A stretch of 64,000 nucleotides of DNA from Trichoplusia ni (taxonomy: Eukaryota > Arthropoda > Insecta > Lepidoptera > Noctuidae), in the NCBI RefSeq assembly GCF_003590095.1, contig NC_039478.1, positions 11,408,001 to 11,472,000 on the forward strand. The letters run 5' to 3'. Shown piece after piece: positions 11,490 through 23,412 of this stretch; position 1 is the first letter of the stretch; every line of letters starts with the position of its first letter. A model generated the notes under the pieces. That model worked only from the letters and a program-made list of their open reading frames with translations, searched no databases and was not told the origin of the DNA. The translations under genes were made by a program, and so were the position numbers.

Positions 11490-12920
11490 TTATTTCCAAT
11501 GACTTGGCCTTGCTTTTTTCAAGTCCATTTGCATATCATTCAGTCTATCTACTCTATCTAGGAATGTCTTTAGTGGAAGAAGAAAAAGTATATTAGTATT
11601 GAAATGACACTTGAGTTGATTTATTGCTTTTCGAAAAGAAACCTTTTCATCTGCATTCGTTTTGATATTAGCAATACCTTTGCCTTCATTATCTGCTTCA
11701 TCTTCATCTTTATCTTCAATTGCATGTTTTTGTAATTCAAATAGATCTACTATTCCTACTATAACTATTTCTTCTTTGCAATGTGTCTCAAACTGTCCAT
11801 GAGATAACAGGCCACTCAGTTTCATAGTTTTTGTGATCGAGTGTTCCATTAACGTCAGGCAGTTTGACATCAAAGAAGTGTCATTATAGTTAAAAATTGG
11901 ATGACACACTGAGAACTATAAAATAACATTGTCGATAAGGAAACTTGTAATAAATCACTTTTATTTTCTTCAAATAACTCTGAATCATTTTTAATCACTT
12001 TGGCTTTAGTGGGTTTAATGATAGACGGTTAGTGTGTGATCTGTGGTTGGTTAATTAACTGAGAGATATTTAGGCTTTATGTGATATGAAGGGCGCATAG
12101 AAGAGCTGAACACCTTAGCTCCTCTGTAAAAAAAAAAAGCAGTCACCATAGCCGAAATCGGCTGGGAAGTATAAAAAATAATTAGGCTTTAATTTAAACC
12201 TTTTTGGAACACATTGAATTAATATCTTTCTTTATATTTGTCATCAAGAGAGCTTTGTCTGATTCTTTGATAATGTTTTGTTAAATTATATATCCCTGAA
12301 TATTTAAATGCTGCTGGTTTAAAGTGAAACTTTTTTTGTTTCGACTTAGCCCTTTATGTATTGCCAGTAGGTATAAGACTTTATATATCAATTTGTTGTC
12401 TACCCTTTCGATAAAATCATTATCCATATCCATAAGAAAATCTTTCGTATAGGTGACAAACTATCCTGTTGCAGATTTCTTCTGGACAATACATCTGCTA
12501 CAATGGAATATGAGTCTCAATCTTCATTTACAAAAGCAGCAACTAATAATGACTCTAAGATAAGAGTTGTTATCGATTTATCATTTGTGTTCGAGGTCGT
12601 ATCACTTCCGCAATACAAGGCTGCGTCACATGCATGTCCAAGACTAGGAAGTGTTAGGGCGAGCGAGACTGGTGTATTTCAAATGTCAAATGTTTTTGAG
12701 TTAGATTGTAGAGAGAATTTTGGGAATAGTTGCTTAGTCTTAAAAGCTGGAGTTGGTATGGAGGATAACTTAAAAAATAGTACTATTCACCAATTTTTGA
12801 ACTGAAAAACAAATTATTGTAAAAAGCTTTTCTTTTATTCTTCACATCAAGTTTAATTCTTCTGTCTCTTTCATTTTTGATAGTAGGTAACGGTTTTTAA
12901 GGCTGTAACATCATTACAAA
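11490..12920 (-). pseudogene. degenerate protein-coding region of unknown family
   Basis: On the minus strand a chain of coding-like segments runs from about 12,920 down to 11,490, broken by stops and frameshifts. Recognisable stretches in order include RDRRIKLDVKNKRKAFYNN, SLALTLPSLGHACDAALYCG, SIVADVLSRRNLQQDSLSP, ERVDNKLIYKVLYLLAIHKG and NDSELFEENKSDLLQ. An intact 139-codon block (11490-11909) follows, with an acidic EDKDEDEADNEGKG tract and ending KKARPSHWK-stop. A short repeat piece near 12,120-12,180 interrupts it. The same strand reads on, broken, into the right arm of the inverted repeat. The helical, charged composition resembles a large cellular protein more than a transposase, but I recognise no family. 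The + strand over 12385-12805 also happens to be open (about 140 codons), and I consider that a shadow. An intron-poor retrocopy or remnant of a duplicated gene is likeliest. Confidence 0.5.
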
Positions 12921-13384
12921 ATGTTGGTTTTGATATCATAATATATAATTATATATTTTTTAATTCGGATCATTTTTCTTCTATAAACAATAATTAAAAC
13001 AAGCAAATCAATTCAACTCGTATTCTAAAACCTAACAAATACATCAACGCACGTTATAAATCAGTTGCGAACTCAAAAGAATCGTCGCGAAGTGTAAAGC
13101 GGTACAAAAGTGTGTGTTGGGTGGCGAACTTTAAATAAATACGACGCGGGTGAGGCGCTGTAAACAGATTAGCCTACTAACTGAGTAGCGACAGCAAAAC
13201 AATCATTAGAAAATAATTAAATAAATTAAACTAATATTTATCTATTTAAAAATTAAAGTACATAGAAGACATTAGATAAATTGAATGTAGAAAAAGATGT
13301 AAAAATGTATTGTATATCTCGCTTTTTAAAACCTAATTCAGATATTTCTAGCTTAAAAGATTATTCCTAAACTATAAGGACAGT

Positions 13385-13475
13385 TTGCTTACGTGTATTT
13401 ATCACGGTTGCTTGACTAGTTTCGGACCCAACCGGACTCTGATTCGGGTCCGAATATCATCCCGAGCAGTCGTAG
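13385..13475 (+). repeat. interspersed repeat, partial copy of the GACTAGTTTCGG family
   Basis: TTACGTGTATTTATCACGGT and GACTAGTTTCGGACCCAACC match the 27243 copy; the 3' part has diverged. Confidence 0.55.
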
Positions 13476-13724
13476 CTGTGGGTTTGTTAATCGAAGTCGT
13501 TATTGTCGTATCTCTCTCTATGCACGCGATATCATCATGGGAAGGAACCTGGTCCCTTTTAACGGAGGACACAGCTCCAATAAGCAGAGGCCTTTTTGAG
13601 GACTTCTATTCTCATAATAAAGTAATACTCTTTCCAAATTATTTTGAAGATGTCTTTTTTTAATATTAAGTTTAGTTTATTTTCTTATACTTTTATTCCT
13701 TTTGCCTTAAAGAACTTTATCCTT

Positions 13725-13782
13725 GTGCCGCGGGGGGTTTCACAAACATTCAAGTCACATGCACAAAGTGACTTGAATGTTT
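13725..13782 (-). mobile_element. SINE 3' fragment ending in a perfect hairpin
   Basis: GTGCCGCGGGGGGTTTCACA and CATTCAAGTCACATGCACAA are the SINE 3' end. The sequence then turns back on itself: arms 13744-13758 and 13768-13782 are exact 15-bp complements around a 9-nt loop. Confidence 0.6.
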
Positions 13783-14275
13783 TCTTAATATGTAATTACG
13801 AACGTAAAACACTTTGTTTGAAGTATATCGGTTTAATTGCTGCTGTAAATTGGTATTGACCGATTATAATAATATATATTACGCGCAATAAATACGTATA
13901 TTTTAAATTCCTTAAGATATCGTTATCTCAAATTATCTTTGTTTGTTTTTAATCTCTCGGGTTGACATGTGGTCACAAATTAAAGAAACATTTTATGTTC
14001 TCGTATATCTTAAAATGTCACTATAGTAAAAAAAATTAGTTCAATTGACAACCGAACGGTCTGAAGTCTATCTTTGCCCACCCGTGGGAAACAAAATAGG
14101 TTCTAAATATAGTTTTTTTTATCTTATCTTCAATTTATATGTCATTATCCGCATCACAAGAACTCTGATATTATCTTGTCAAAATAGAACAAATTGAATC
14201 CTCAAAAATAAGTGTCCAAGTAAATTGTATTAAATTATTAAAAAATAATAACTTAAATACAAATATTGTTTAGTT

Positions 14276-14410
14276 GCGACTCTTTTGCTGTCGGTACTCT
14301 GGCGACAACGGAAGTCAGCAGAGCGTGCGCTTGCGCAACCGCGGCGGATCCACCATTGTCTTGTCTTGCTGACCCTACCGGCGCGGGCGTTTACTACGCG
14401 CTGCGTAACT
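14276..14410. promoter_or_regulatory. CpG-rich patch upstream of the GAS2-like gene
   Basis: A short GC-rich block (GCGTGCGCTTGCGCAACCGC, then CCGGCGCGGGCGTTTACTAC) lies within AT-rich sequence. It may be an enhancer or alternative promoter. The 83-codon + strand frame over it looks like a composition effect. Confidence 0.35.
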
Positions 14411-15194
14411 TAATGTTCATTATATGTATTGTTATGAGTTTTAATACGAGCTTTATTATTTCTGACCTCATTTCCAGTTGTTTCAGCTTTTGTATTTTTT
14501 GGGTCTTTTTTAATTGAACGTTGTTAGGTTTCTTAGTGAATTAGTTCTGCGGTGTATGAGTCATGATCTTAATTGTCATTAGATGGAATAAAAATAATAA
14601 TTTGTGTCTGCTGATTGTAATCTAATATTTTTCTATTATATTTGCGGAATTTGTTCAAGAAAAACTTTTTAGAATAAATAGACCGTTGTTGAAGTATTTG
14701 TGAAAAGACAAACAAACAAATGCCAAGACAGAAAGTAGTCTATCACGATTGCCCATATCAAAACAGGCAGAGCCACGAGCTTAAGCTGATCATCATCCAA
14801 ACTCCTTTTTATTTAGACACAAGTACACCAGCTATTGTACATACATCAAGTTTCAAAATCCTTAATTAAAATGAAATCAAACCATAACAAATAATTCTGA
14901 TGACGCTTGACGAATTTCTGTAATAGCCTTCATACGAATATTTGGACCGTAATTCAGGTCAGTATTATGAAAACAAACAACCTGAATTGCTCGCATTTCT
15001 GGCGAGTGCTGTAATCTTAGGCCGAGAGCCTAGCGCGGATTACAACGGCCTCATTAGTATGGAGTCAATAGCTTAGTATTGTTATGTCTCATTTGGCACA
15101 AATGTCTCACTTGACCTGTTTGCTTAGGACTCGATGAAAAGGGTTCTAACACAGTCAATTGATTCCGGTTTGTTGGTTAATTAATTTACAAGAG

Positions 15195-15320
15195 TTTATC
15201 ATCATCATCAGCCTTGCCCATTGCTGGGCATCCTCTGTATTTTGATCTTCGCATCCATGCTATTCCTGCTACCTTTTTCGTATCGTCTGTTTGGGGGATC
15301 CACGAGTCGTTTTGGACTAA
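15195..15320 (-). mobile_element. LINE 3' end, minus strand
   Basis: TCATCATCATCAGCCTTGCC followed by ATTGCTGGGCATCCTC is the reversed RTE-like tail and core. Similarity fades after about 100 bp. Confidence 0.6.
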
Positions 15321-16279
15321 GTGGTAATCTACAAAGCTGTACATGTACAATCGCTATGTCAGCTAATTTATGATTAGGAACTCCTATTAAATCTGAATAA
15401 GCTTGGAGACCAAGGACTAGCCCGCCACACTAGCCAGCTTTACGACTCCTGTGAGCCATCCAATATGAATCCAATATTTAAACAACTAATATCATCAAAG
15501 GAAGCAGAGGAAGCAATAATTGTCAGGAAATCTCAACTAAATTATCAAAAAATGTTAAAATGATGAGTGAGAAAAAAAGCTCGTAGCCTGCCCATCAGAC
15601 TTACATTCACAAATTAAAAGCCCCTTCTAATTTAGCTACCCCTTATAAAGGTGTATAACAACTCTTACTGCCCACCATACATTATAGTTACATGCACATA
15701 GCTCACGTCTCATTACCCGCAGATCGAATGAGAAACGCACAATTATCATAGTTATTAGTCTGCGCATGCGTAATACGTTACATTCAATCATTACGTGCGA
15801 TAGTTATTGACAAGGTGTGGCAAAAAAGGGGAAAAAAACTGGTGAAAAGCTCTTGCCATTCTTTTTGCTTTTAGGGACTGTGCTGACTATACATTTTGCG
15901 ATGGGTTACCAATTTCCTATTTGCCAATTTCAACAAGAAATAAAATCTAACTCCTTGAATCAATTTTTCTATAGTTTTGCTGGGTTATTGCATTGTACTG
16001 AAATTCTACTTTTTGCTACAGATGAAACTTCACATTCGAATTGTCACAGATTAATCATAATATAACTATTACTGTTAGGACATTGCTCGAGTCTATTATG
16101 ACCAAATTCTTTACGTCTTTTATTTTATATCATCCTCAAAAGCACAAAATAATCCTTCAACTTTTTTTAAGCATTCAAAGTTTTTACAGAACTAATACTG
16201 TAACAAAACTCACTTTATACATGAATATTAACAAACACTTTAATGATGTAACATCAATAAATCGCAATACCCATTACCC

Positions 16280-16345
16280 GAGTCGGGAGTGGAACCCGCG
16301 AAAGCGAGCAGTGAGCCGCGGCGGGCGACCGAGCGTGTGGGTAAA
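16280..16345. promoter_or_regulatory. CpG-rich patch 1.9 kb upstream of the first coding exon
   Basis: The stretch contains GAACCCGCGAAAGCGAGCAG and GCCGCGGCGGGCGACC. It may be regulatory or a 5' UTR exon of the GAS2-like gene: CGTGTGG|GTAAAT at its end is a weak donor. Inferred from composition only. Confidence 0.3.
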
Positions 16346-17773
16346 TGAACTGTCACAAAGCTGACGACGGCTGATGCATGGGCCTCTGTGTGGCCTTGGC
16401 CTCAGCTGGTCATGAATGGTCTAGTGTGAATGTGTGGGTGATGGTGGGACATGGGATGTATGAACAGCTGATCAGAAAGATAGTTCAGGATCTATTCATG
16501 TTTACCGATTAAAATCTGTTCTTTTTTTGTTGAAGTTTTTAATGAATTTAAATGTTCTTGTAATGTTATCGAGGGGAATTGAATATCCTTTTCGAACGGT
16601 TTTATAACTAATTTTATGGGTTGCGAGAAATAAGGAAAACTGTAACGGCAAAGTATGAACTATTGTTTAAATATTTATACGTGTTATTGTAAAATGAATA
16701 AACCAAAGTTTAACAGGAAACATTTTGACTTCAGACAAAAAGCTTATGTTGCTACTTTTAGGAGGGCAAGCTAGTGGAAAACTATACTTAACTTTAAAAC
16801 GATCTTTAATCTATTTATCACCACTTAAAACCCTTCAAATGCCAGATTGGCACAACTTAAAGACACTTGCAATTGATTTGACTGTTCAGCGCTGATTTAA
16901 AACTATTTTTAAACAATTCACAACATTAATTACCATAATAAGCACTCAAATCTTTATCACAGTTTTTGCTAACATTTGTCTAGACGGCTATAAAAAATGT
17001 AAGAACAATGTTGGATGTCTCCGAGTTCAAATGTTCCTTGCTTGGTTAATTATGAGTAATTGATGTTAACTGTCAAATCATATGGCGACAGTCAAGGATG
17101 AAATATTTACAACAATATATTAAAATGAACTAGGCTTGGCTAGTGTACTGTCATCGTTTTGATACGCGTTGTTAGATTTGGGAATTGTTATGTTTAAATA
17201 TATCTTAATAAGAGTTTTGTTGTATGGTTTATGTAAAACCTGCTGTCAATATTTTTTGGCTGTAGGTCTCCGACTTGGCTTAATTCAACATTGAAATTCT
17301 TGTTCAACTGTGCTGGTTTTTCTCTCTATATTTTTCTTTGCTGTAATACGTGATAGTTTTTGGGTTATTTTAAAGATACATCAGTTTTGCGCAGATTCGA
17401 ACCGGTCGTATATAAACAAAGCAATATTAACGGAATAAAAAAATATTCTCAATCAATTTCTCTGTAAAATATTTTGTTCACGCAAATGCTTAAAACTTTA
17501 AAAGTAATAAACAAGAAGTGTATACATATATTGAGGTTAATTTTATAATAATGAAGTCCTGAATAAGATACGAAATGTTATTAACGTAAAATTTATTTAT
17601 AATTATCATTTATTTAGATAGTAATCTTTGAGTAATTAATTGCTTAATTTATTCATTGAATAAAATAAAAATTACTTGACTAATAATTACGAAGTAATTT
17701 AAGAATTTGTATTCAATAAATACCAAGTTATTGTTTAAACAAATACTTACCTATGTATGACTTACTATCAACA

Positions 17774-17954
17774 CATGCAAGCATCATCATCATCAGCCCA
17801 TATTAGGCCACTGCTGGACATAGGCCTCCCCAATTGCACGCCATCGAGAACTATCTTTGGCTGCTCGCATCCAGCTCGTGCCAGCCATCTTGCGCAGATC
17901 ATCACTCCTCTGTACTTGAGGCCGTCCTACAACTACCTTGCATGCAAGCATCAT
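17774..17954 (-). mobile_element. 5'-truncated RTE-like LINE with 14-bp target-site duplication
   Basis: The insert (CATCATCATCAGCCCATATT, CACTGCTGGACATAGGCCTC, then CAGCTCGTGCCAGCCATCTT) ends just before 17941. CATGCAAGCATCAT occurs at both 17774-17787 and 17941-17954, so the element kept its target-site duplication. It lies about 260 bp before the first coding exon. Confidence 0.75.
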
Positions 17955-18217
17955 TAACTAACTACCTATATAATTAGCTAGTGGATACTATTTTTGCTAA
18001 TTTACGCTGTTTTTACAAACATAACTAATAATGTACAATGATACTGTAATATTTTATTTTTAAAAGAGTATCTTATGGAGTTTCTTGCCGGTTCTTTCTT
18101 CATAAGAATGACACTTTGGAACCGTGCAACTAGAATCACTACTGTAACGTTTTAAAAGTGCCTTTAAAGCGGGCTATTTGAACCTTTCGATTTTAACTTG
18201 AAAATCTCTTGTTCCAG

Positions 18218-18427
18218 ACCAGTAATGTCCATCTAACTTCAACGATGGCGAGTGCAGGCGCAGTCCTTCTGGAGGCGCGGCCCTTCAGGCCCTTCAAGTC
18301 CTCCGAGGAGTACCTCTATGCCATGAAGGAGGATCTCGCGGAGTGGCTGACCGTCCTCTACCCAGAGCTTCGAATCAACGCGGATAACTTCTTGGACAGA
18401 CTCGATACCGGCGTCGCTTTGTGCAGG
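18218..18427 (+). CDS. pigs: GAS2-like protein (pickled eggs), first coding exon: N-terminus and first half of CH domain
   Basis: This exon opens after a TTGTTCCAG acceptor (AG at 18216-18217) and ends at AGG|GTAAGTGT. Translation starts at the ATG at 18245; 27 nt of 5' UTR precede it in this exon. The 61 codons begin MASAGAVLLEARPFRPF and continue with EYLYAMKEDLAEWL and then DNFLDRLDTGVALCR. This is the start of a type-3 CH domain (about residue 26 onward) as in GAS2 and GAS2L proteins. In this family the CH domain binds F-actin, and Drosophila Pigs is a cytoskeletal crosslinker and a reported Notch target. Codon use is GC-rich compared with the flanks, as expected of real coding sequence. 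The exon ends between codons (phase 0) and joins in frame to the exon at 63285. An upstream AUG at 18225 opens a 3-codon frame ending at 18236. Family assignment is confident; orthology to pigs rather than another GAS2L gene rests on recall. Confidence 0.93.
18225..18236 (+). promoter_or_regulatory. minimal upstream ORF ahead of the GAS2-like start codon
   Basis: An ATG at 18225 opens Met-Ser-Ile-stop and ends at 18236, eight bases before the real ATG at 18245. It is in the same frame as the main ORF but closed by TAA. Such a tiny uORF can lower initiation at the main start. Both contexts are moderate (AGTAATGT against CAACGATGG), the main start having the better +4 G. The effect is inferred. 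Confidence 0.4.
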
Positions 18428-19822
18428 GTAAGTGTTTAATGCTGTTTATTTATTAATTTGTTGACCATTAGAGAGATCCATAAGGCATTGTGGGGACATG
18501 TTTTTCTTCCCTCCTTCTATTGATGTCGGCCTATGGCTGGTGGTTAGTTTTGCAAGAGGGAATCGAGTATGTCCAGCTATATACTTTTCAGCCTGCCGGG
18601 AGCGACACGATGCATTCACATTGTCACTCGTCGCTCTATCCTTGCAGTTCTCATAAGTTGGTGAATTCAAACACGAAAAAGGTGTTATATTTTCGGTATC
18701 CGACTATTATCGGTTTATCTATGTTGTATAATGTTTTCGTATTGGCAATATCCCAATGCAAACTGTATACCATCTTAAGGAAATCACGTTACAAAAGCAA
18801 ACCGGTAAATAATTTCGTCTTCCGAGGAAATGAAACAAGTGAATGTTTACCCACGTTTTTAAATCACAACGCCTCACACAAAAACGTGCGATGCTAACAC
18901 TGTTGAACAATTATAGTTAAAGTTTGAGGATAAACAAAAGAAGAACTGTTATTACTTGTTGGTTAGAATTAACAAAATATACATAGGTTAATTTAAACAT
19001 GTTTCTTAAAAAAAGAACTCCGGTATACTTAAACGATGAAAGATATAAATATTTTTTATAAACGCTAGATTCGCGATCGCCGTCGCAAAAAAGGAGATTT
19101 ATAAGTATGATGTGGCTGACTATATGTGTTAATCATACCACCCGCACAGATAGAGTGATTTCAATTGTTTTTGTATTAAAGGTAAATTATGTGCGAGTGC
19201 TCGGGCGAGCCATTTAAAAATTGTAGGGTGTGATAGTTTGAACTCTCCCAGCTTTAAGTGCTGTGATTTGTTTAAAGTCTTCTTGTCAATTAATCAGATC
19301 TGATCAGTTGATTTGACTACAGATTCAACTTTCCAGACTTGAGCGGGAATTCGGAAACATTGTCTTAAATGAAAATTCGAAAATTTTCATACATTCATTG
19401 TTCACATTCACACAAGTTATAATAGATATTAGAATTTAGATAAAGCGATTATGACGTATCGATATCTAATAGTTTTTATAAGTGCTTGTTCAGATAAAGA
19501 TATTTCCTGTTTGTGCTTTTGTCTGAGAATTTATATTAATACATACACTATGTACAAAGATTTAAATAAATTGAGTAGTATTCCATGGCAAATACTTGCC
19601 TATTAATTTTGTATCAGTGATGCAGTGCAAGACGGACACAGTCCATAGTATAAGTTAATATATTTTGCAAAATGAATCATAAAAAATGTAAGCATAAATG
19701 TAAGAAGTGTATATTTATGTGTGTAGGTGCATTTTTGACAGCTGTAACCAAGATAAGCCGATTAATTAAAGTCCTGGTAAAGATCTAACAGACAAACTAT
19801 TAGTAATTACCATAATTCCATA

Positions 19823-20060
19823 CCTTTCACACAACGCCATCTAGGCTCAATATAAGCAAAGCTGGGATTATGAGTGGGTACTAGAAAACTGATAAACATA
19901 GTTATATATTTCTAAATACATACATATCACAGATAAATTACACTCAGAAACAGAAAAAATAATGGACTTCGTCACAAAAAAAAATGTTCTGAATGTGAAT
20001 CGAACCTACTCCTATTGGTATAGCAGTCAAGGCCTCTAACCACTAGACCAACAAGCCAGT
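19823..20060 (-). mobile_element. tRNA-derived SINE, second family, minus strand
   Basis: It begins CACACAACGCCATCTAGGCT, carries GTGAATCGAACCTACTCC (B box, reversed) and ends CTCTAACCACTAGACCAACA (A box, reversed). Its layout mirrors the copy at 3153. Confidence 0.7.
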
Positions 20061-20554
20061 CTATTTAAAATTGTACCATGTATAAAAACAAATATTTTTC
20101 CTTAATACATATTTACGTATACAATTAGTTATTTGTCATCGATAATTTTTACATTACCAATAAACCATTAGAAAAACATGTAATTTTTTCGTTCTAAGAT
20201 TATAATGACAAACAGGTACTTAGTCATTATCGCGGAGAGGCCAATATATTATTATCTAAGATATATATGTACTTTAGATTATATAGATTGACACATAGCT
20301 TTAACGTTAGAAAAACATTTTATCTATTTTTATTTAAATTTGTTTTTTTCGTAATGTTTTCTGTTCGAAGTTTTTTAACTGTTTCCTGTAAGTCGAAATA
20401 AATATAAACTTTAAATTTTGAGAAGTTATCGACCTTATAATGTTTATCTTATTTTATTTAGCTTGATAATAATCTATAACTATATCCTGTGAATATAATA
20501 TTAAACAAAAACAGTCACATAATGGCGAGACAAAAACAACACTAAGATCTCTGT

Positions 20555-20605
20555 ACGCAACGTTAGTGGGTTCGATTCTTGTGTGGGACAAGAAATTGTG
20601 TCCTA
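20555..20605 (+). mobile_element. SINE B-box fragment
   Basis: GTGGGTTCGATTCTTGTGTG is a B-box-like piece of a tRNA-derived SINE with no convincing head or tail. Confidence 0.35.
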
Positions 20606-20987
20606 ATAAATATACTTCCAAATCTGTTTATTCTTCGAGTGCATTATAATAATTTGAATCTTTCAAAAACCTCCCAAGATATACCTATTAAAATCAACAA
20701 CGCAAATCAATTTCAAATCAATCAATATTTTCTCTATATCTTCATGAAACTATATATATTTCCATCAAAACGGTATTATTGATACAATACTTATATCTTA
20801 TGCGTTTGATAAACAGCCATGTTGTTGGGTGACTGCAGCCCAGTACGATATCTGAACAGCGTTGATAACGACCTGATAACGACTGACCGACTAAACTAAC
20901 TCCACTCGCGTACTATGTAAATACTACGTTTACGAACGACATTATACAACGGTAGTATTTTCAGTCGTAGCAATTTTTATGATCAAA

Positions 20988-21262
20988 CTAACTGTCGCCC
21001 GCGACTTCGACCGCGTGGTCAGAAGATACAAGTTAGGAATTTTTGAACGGAAGCCCTCGAAGATGAATAATTTTCCGTGTTTTTTCCATATTTTTCATTG
21101 TATCTTCGCTCCTGTTGGTCGCAGCCTGATGGTATATAGACTAAAACCTTCCTCGATGAATGGTCTATTCAACACAAAAAGAATTATTCAATTTGAACCA
21201 GTAGTTCCTGAGATTAGCGCGTTCAAACAAACAAACTCTTCAGCTTTATATATTAGTATAGA
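20988..21262 (-). mobile_element. Helitron-like element, degraded copy
   Basis: It has the same body as the 22499 copy (shared ATGAATGGTCTATTCAA and GTAGTTCCTGAGATTAGCGC on the + strand). It has a mutated 3' end (CTAACTGTCGCCC) and a preserved 5' end TATATTAGTATAGA. Non-coding. Confidence 0.7.
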
Positions 21263-22498
21263 GTATAGATTAATAGTTTAAGAGATATATCGTAAAAACC
21301 ATTTCGATTGGTACTATTTTAAGATGGCTACCGTGGGACAAGGGTTGCAACCCCACAAACTTGGTTTTAGCTTTACTCTGACCCCCCCCCCTACACCTCA
21401 GAAAAATTAAACTACGTCCTCTAAACAACGCAACCCAAATGCAACATTTCAATGGACTAAGAGTAGTTTGAGTTGTAGAGTTTAATTTTTCCCGTTTTTT
21501 GAGCCAAACTTGATAAATGAATGATGAATGTAACCATAAGACTATTTTACGTAAAAAGCATTATCGTTGATCACAGAATCGGTTTATCCAGTCTGTCGTC
21601 ATAAGGGAACACACTCCACCTTTTAAAAATCGGTTGAAAAATGCTTAGCAGTGATTATTGCGATGTAATATTACCTAGCCATATTGAAAATGTGCGTAAT
21701 TTTGTTGTTGCAAAGCAAACGAAGTGATAGATTTGCAGCGGTTCGTTATCAATGCATGATAAGTGATAACAGAGATAGCAATCGATGCAAATGATTGTAA
21801 TGTATTGTAGTTTTATATTTGTTTTATTGAATTTGTATTTTGTTGTCCACAAATGTTATTGAAACTAGACTTTTTGGTATAAGGACGATAAAAAACACTT
21901 CCTTTTTTTAAATATTCAACTTTCATTCAGAATAAGAATTTTTTCGAGAATTTTCCGGATGGCTAACTTTATAAAGTTTTTTTTAGTCAGATTTTAATTT
22001 ACTTTGTTACCCATATATGTTCTCGTAAAATTATGATGACATGATCTGGTAATAACTCGAAATTTTCGTAAAGGATAGAAGTTAGTAAATGTCTCTATAT
22101 TGTTTTAAATTAGCCCCACAATTCTACATAATATCTCATTAATAGTTCATGAACGCAAATTCGTCGGACGGGTATCGATCCTAGTACCGAACAATGTCGA
22201 TATCGACTACTAATCAATCTAAAATAATTAACTGTCGATCAAGATTTAAAGTTACAACATAACTAAACTGTGCGTCGGATTAAACCATTTTGTAATAGTT
22301 AGTTACTCCTGTTAAATACATTAATTAATTGTGAAACAGTTAATGATTTGAGCAATTATTATTTTGGGGAGCTGCACCTTTTTCAACTATTTTATTTTAA
22401 GTAAATTAGACTTTCTTTTAAAATGAGAAAGTGGATTTTATCCCACATAAGATTTCAGGCATGTTTTACACTTTTAACTCTCAATTATTATATAATAA

Positions 22499-22752
22499 CT
22501 AGCTGTTGCCCGCGACTTCGTCCCCGTGGGTAGAAGATATAAGTTATGATTTATACCTGCCCTGTTTTATTCACATTTTCCATTGTATCTTCGCTCGTAT
22601 TAGTCGCAGCTTGATGGTTTATAGCCTAAAGCCTTCCTCGATGAATGGTCTATTCAATACAAAAATTGTTTTTTCAATTTGGACCAGTAGTTCCTGAGAT
22701 TAGCGCGTTTAAACAAACAAACAAACTCTTTAGCTTTATATATTAGTATAGA
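22499..22752 (-). mobile_element. non-autonomous Helitron-like element (Lep1-type), complete ends
   Basis: Read on the minus strand, this 254-bp copy starts TCTATACTAATATATAAAGC and ends GCAACAGCTAG, flanked by A before TC and T after CTAG. Those are the Helitron hallmarks (TC start, CTRR end, insertion between A and T). The GACGAAGTCGCGGG stretch just before the end can form the short terminal hairpin. A second partial copy of the start, TATATTAGTATAGAT, sits directly beside it at 22755-22770. No coding capacity. Related copies occur at 20988 and 44347. The match to the published lepidopteran Lep1 group is from memory. Confidence 0.75.
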
Positions 22753-22948
22753 TTATATATTAGTATAGATATCTATAAGTCTGGTAATATCTATAAATGA
22801 TAGGTTAGAATTTTCGATCAGCTTAAAAATATGTGGTCGCTTTCTTAAAAGGAATCATTAATTAAAAAGAATCATCTATTAATTATAGTTAAAAATGTCC
22901 AAATTAACAATTGAAATCATTGCAAAAAATCTTAATCTTTATTAAAAT

Positions 22949-22974
22949 CCATACAAAACGACTGTTTTGTATGG
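22949..22974. repeat. perfect 11-bp hairpin with 4-nt loop
   Basis: CCATACAAAAC and GTTTTGTATGG flank GACT. Short, probably incidental or a template-switch product. Confidence 0.8.
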
Positions 22975-23310
22975 ACTAACAAAATAGTGTCAAAATACCA
23001 CTAATTAGTGTTAAGATACCACTTTATTAATACATCCCACAGTTATTTTGTAACACAAGGTCACTTTACAAAACTAAATTGAAAACATGTGAGTCACGGA
23101 CAATACACCTTGTTGATTAAGAATTTTAACTAATTAATAAAGTGCATTAATTATTATGTTAAAGTTTCCATTGAGTTTGCATCTAATGATAGAATTTAGT
23201 TGTTTGATTCATCAGGACTTTTCGTTCATTTGATTTGGTCTTCTTACCCGACTGCCAGGAGGGTTATGTGTTTTTTATTTAGTTCCCACCTGTCCATTTC
23301 CATCCTATTT

Positions 23311-23412
23311 CGATCCCGCCGCGTCAGCTCATGATTAAGGACTCCGGTTGGGTCCGAAACTAGTCGGGCTACACCGACAAATACGCGTGAGAAAACCGTT
23401 ACATCATTTAAT
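23311..23412 (-). repeat. interspersed repeat, minus strand copy of the GACTAGTTTCGG family
   Basis: CTCATGATTAAGGACTCCGG, TTGGGTCCGAAACTAGTCGG and AAAACCGTTACATCATTTAA are the reverse of the copy at 27243. Confidence 0.7.

Larger units (their letters stand above)
14520..17773. other. non-coding stretch with only small repeat pieces
   Basis: Apart from the LINE end at 15195 and the CpG patch at 16280, I see no gene here. The overlapping open frames at 15817-16364 begin at non-ATG codons or lack domain features. Confidence 0.55.

Noticed and set aside
12385..12805. About 140 open codons on the + strand, including a 100-codon ATG frame at 12503
   Set aside because: The minus strand of the same interval reads as more protein-like, though broken, and continues on both sides; the + frame is probably its shadow.
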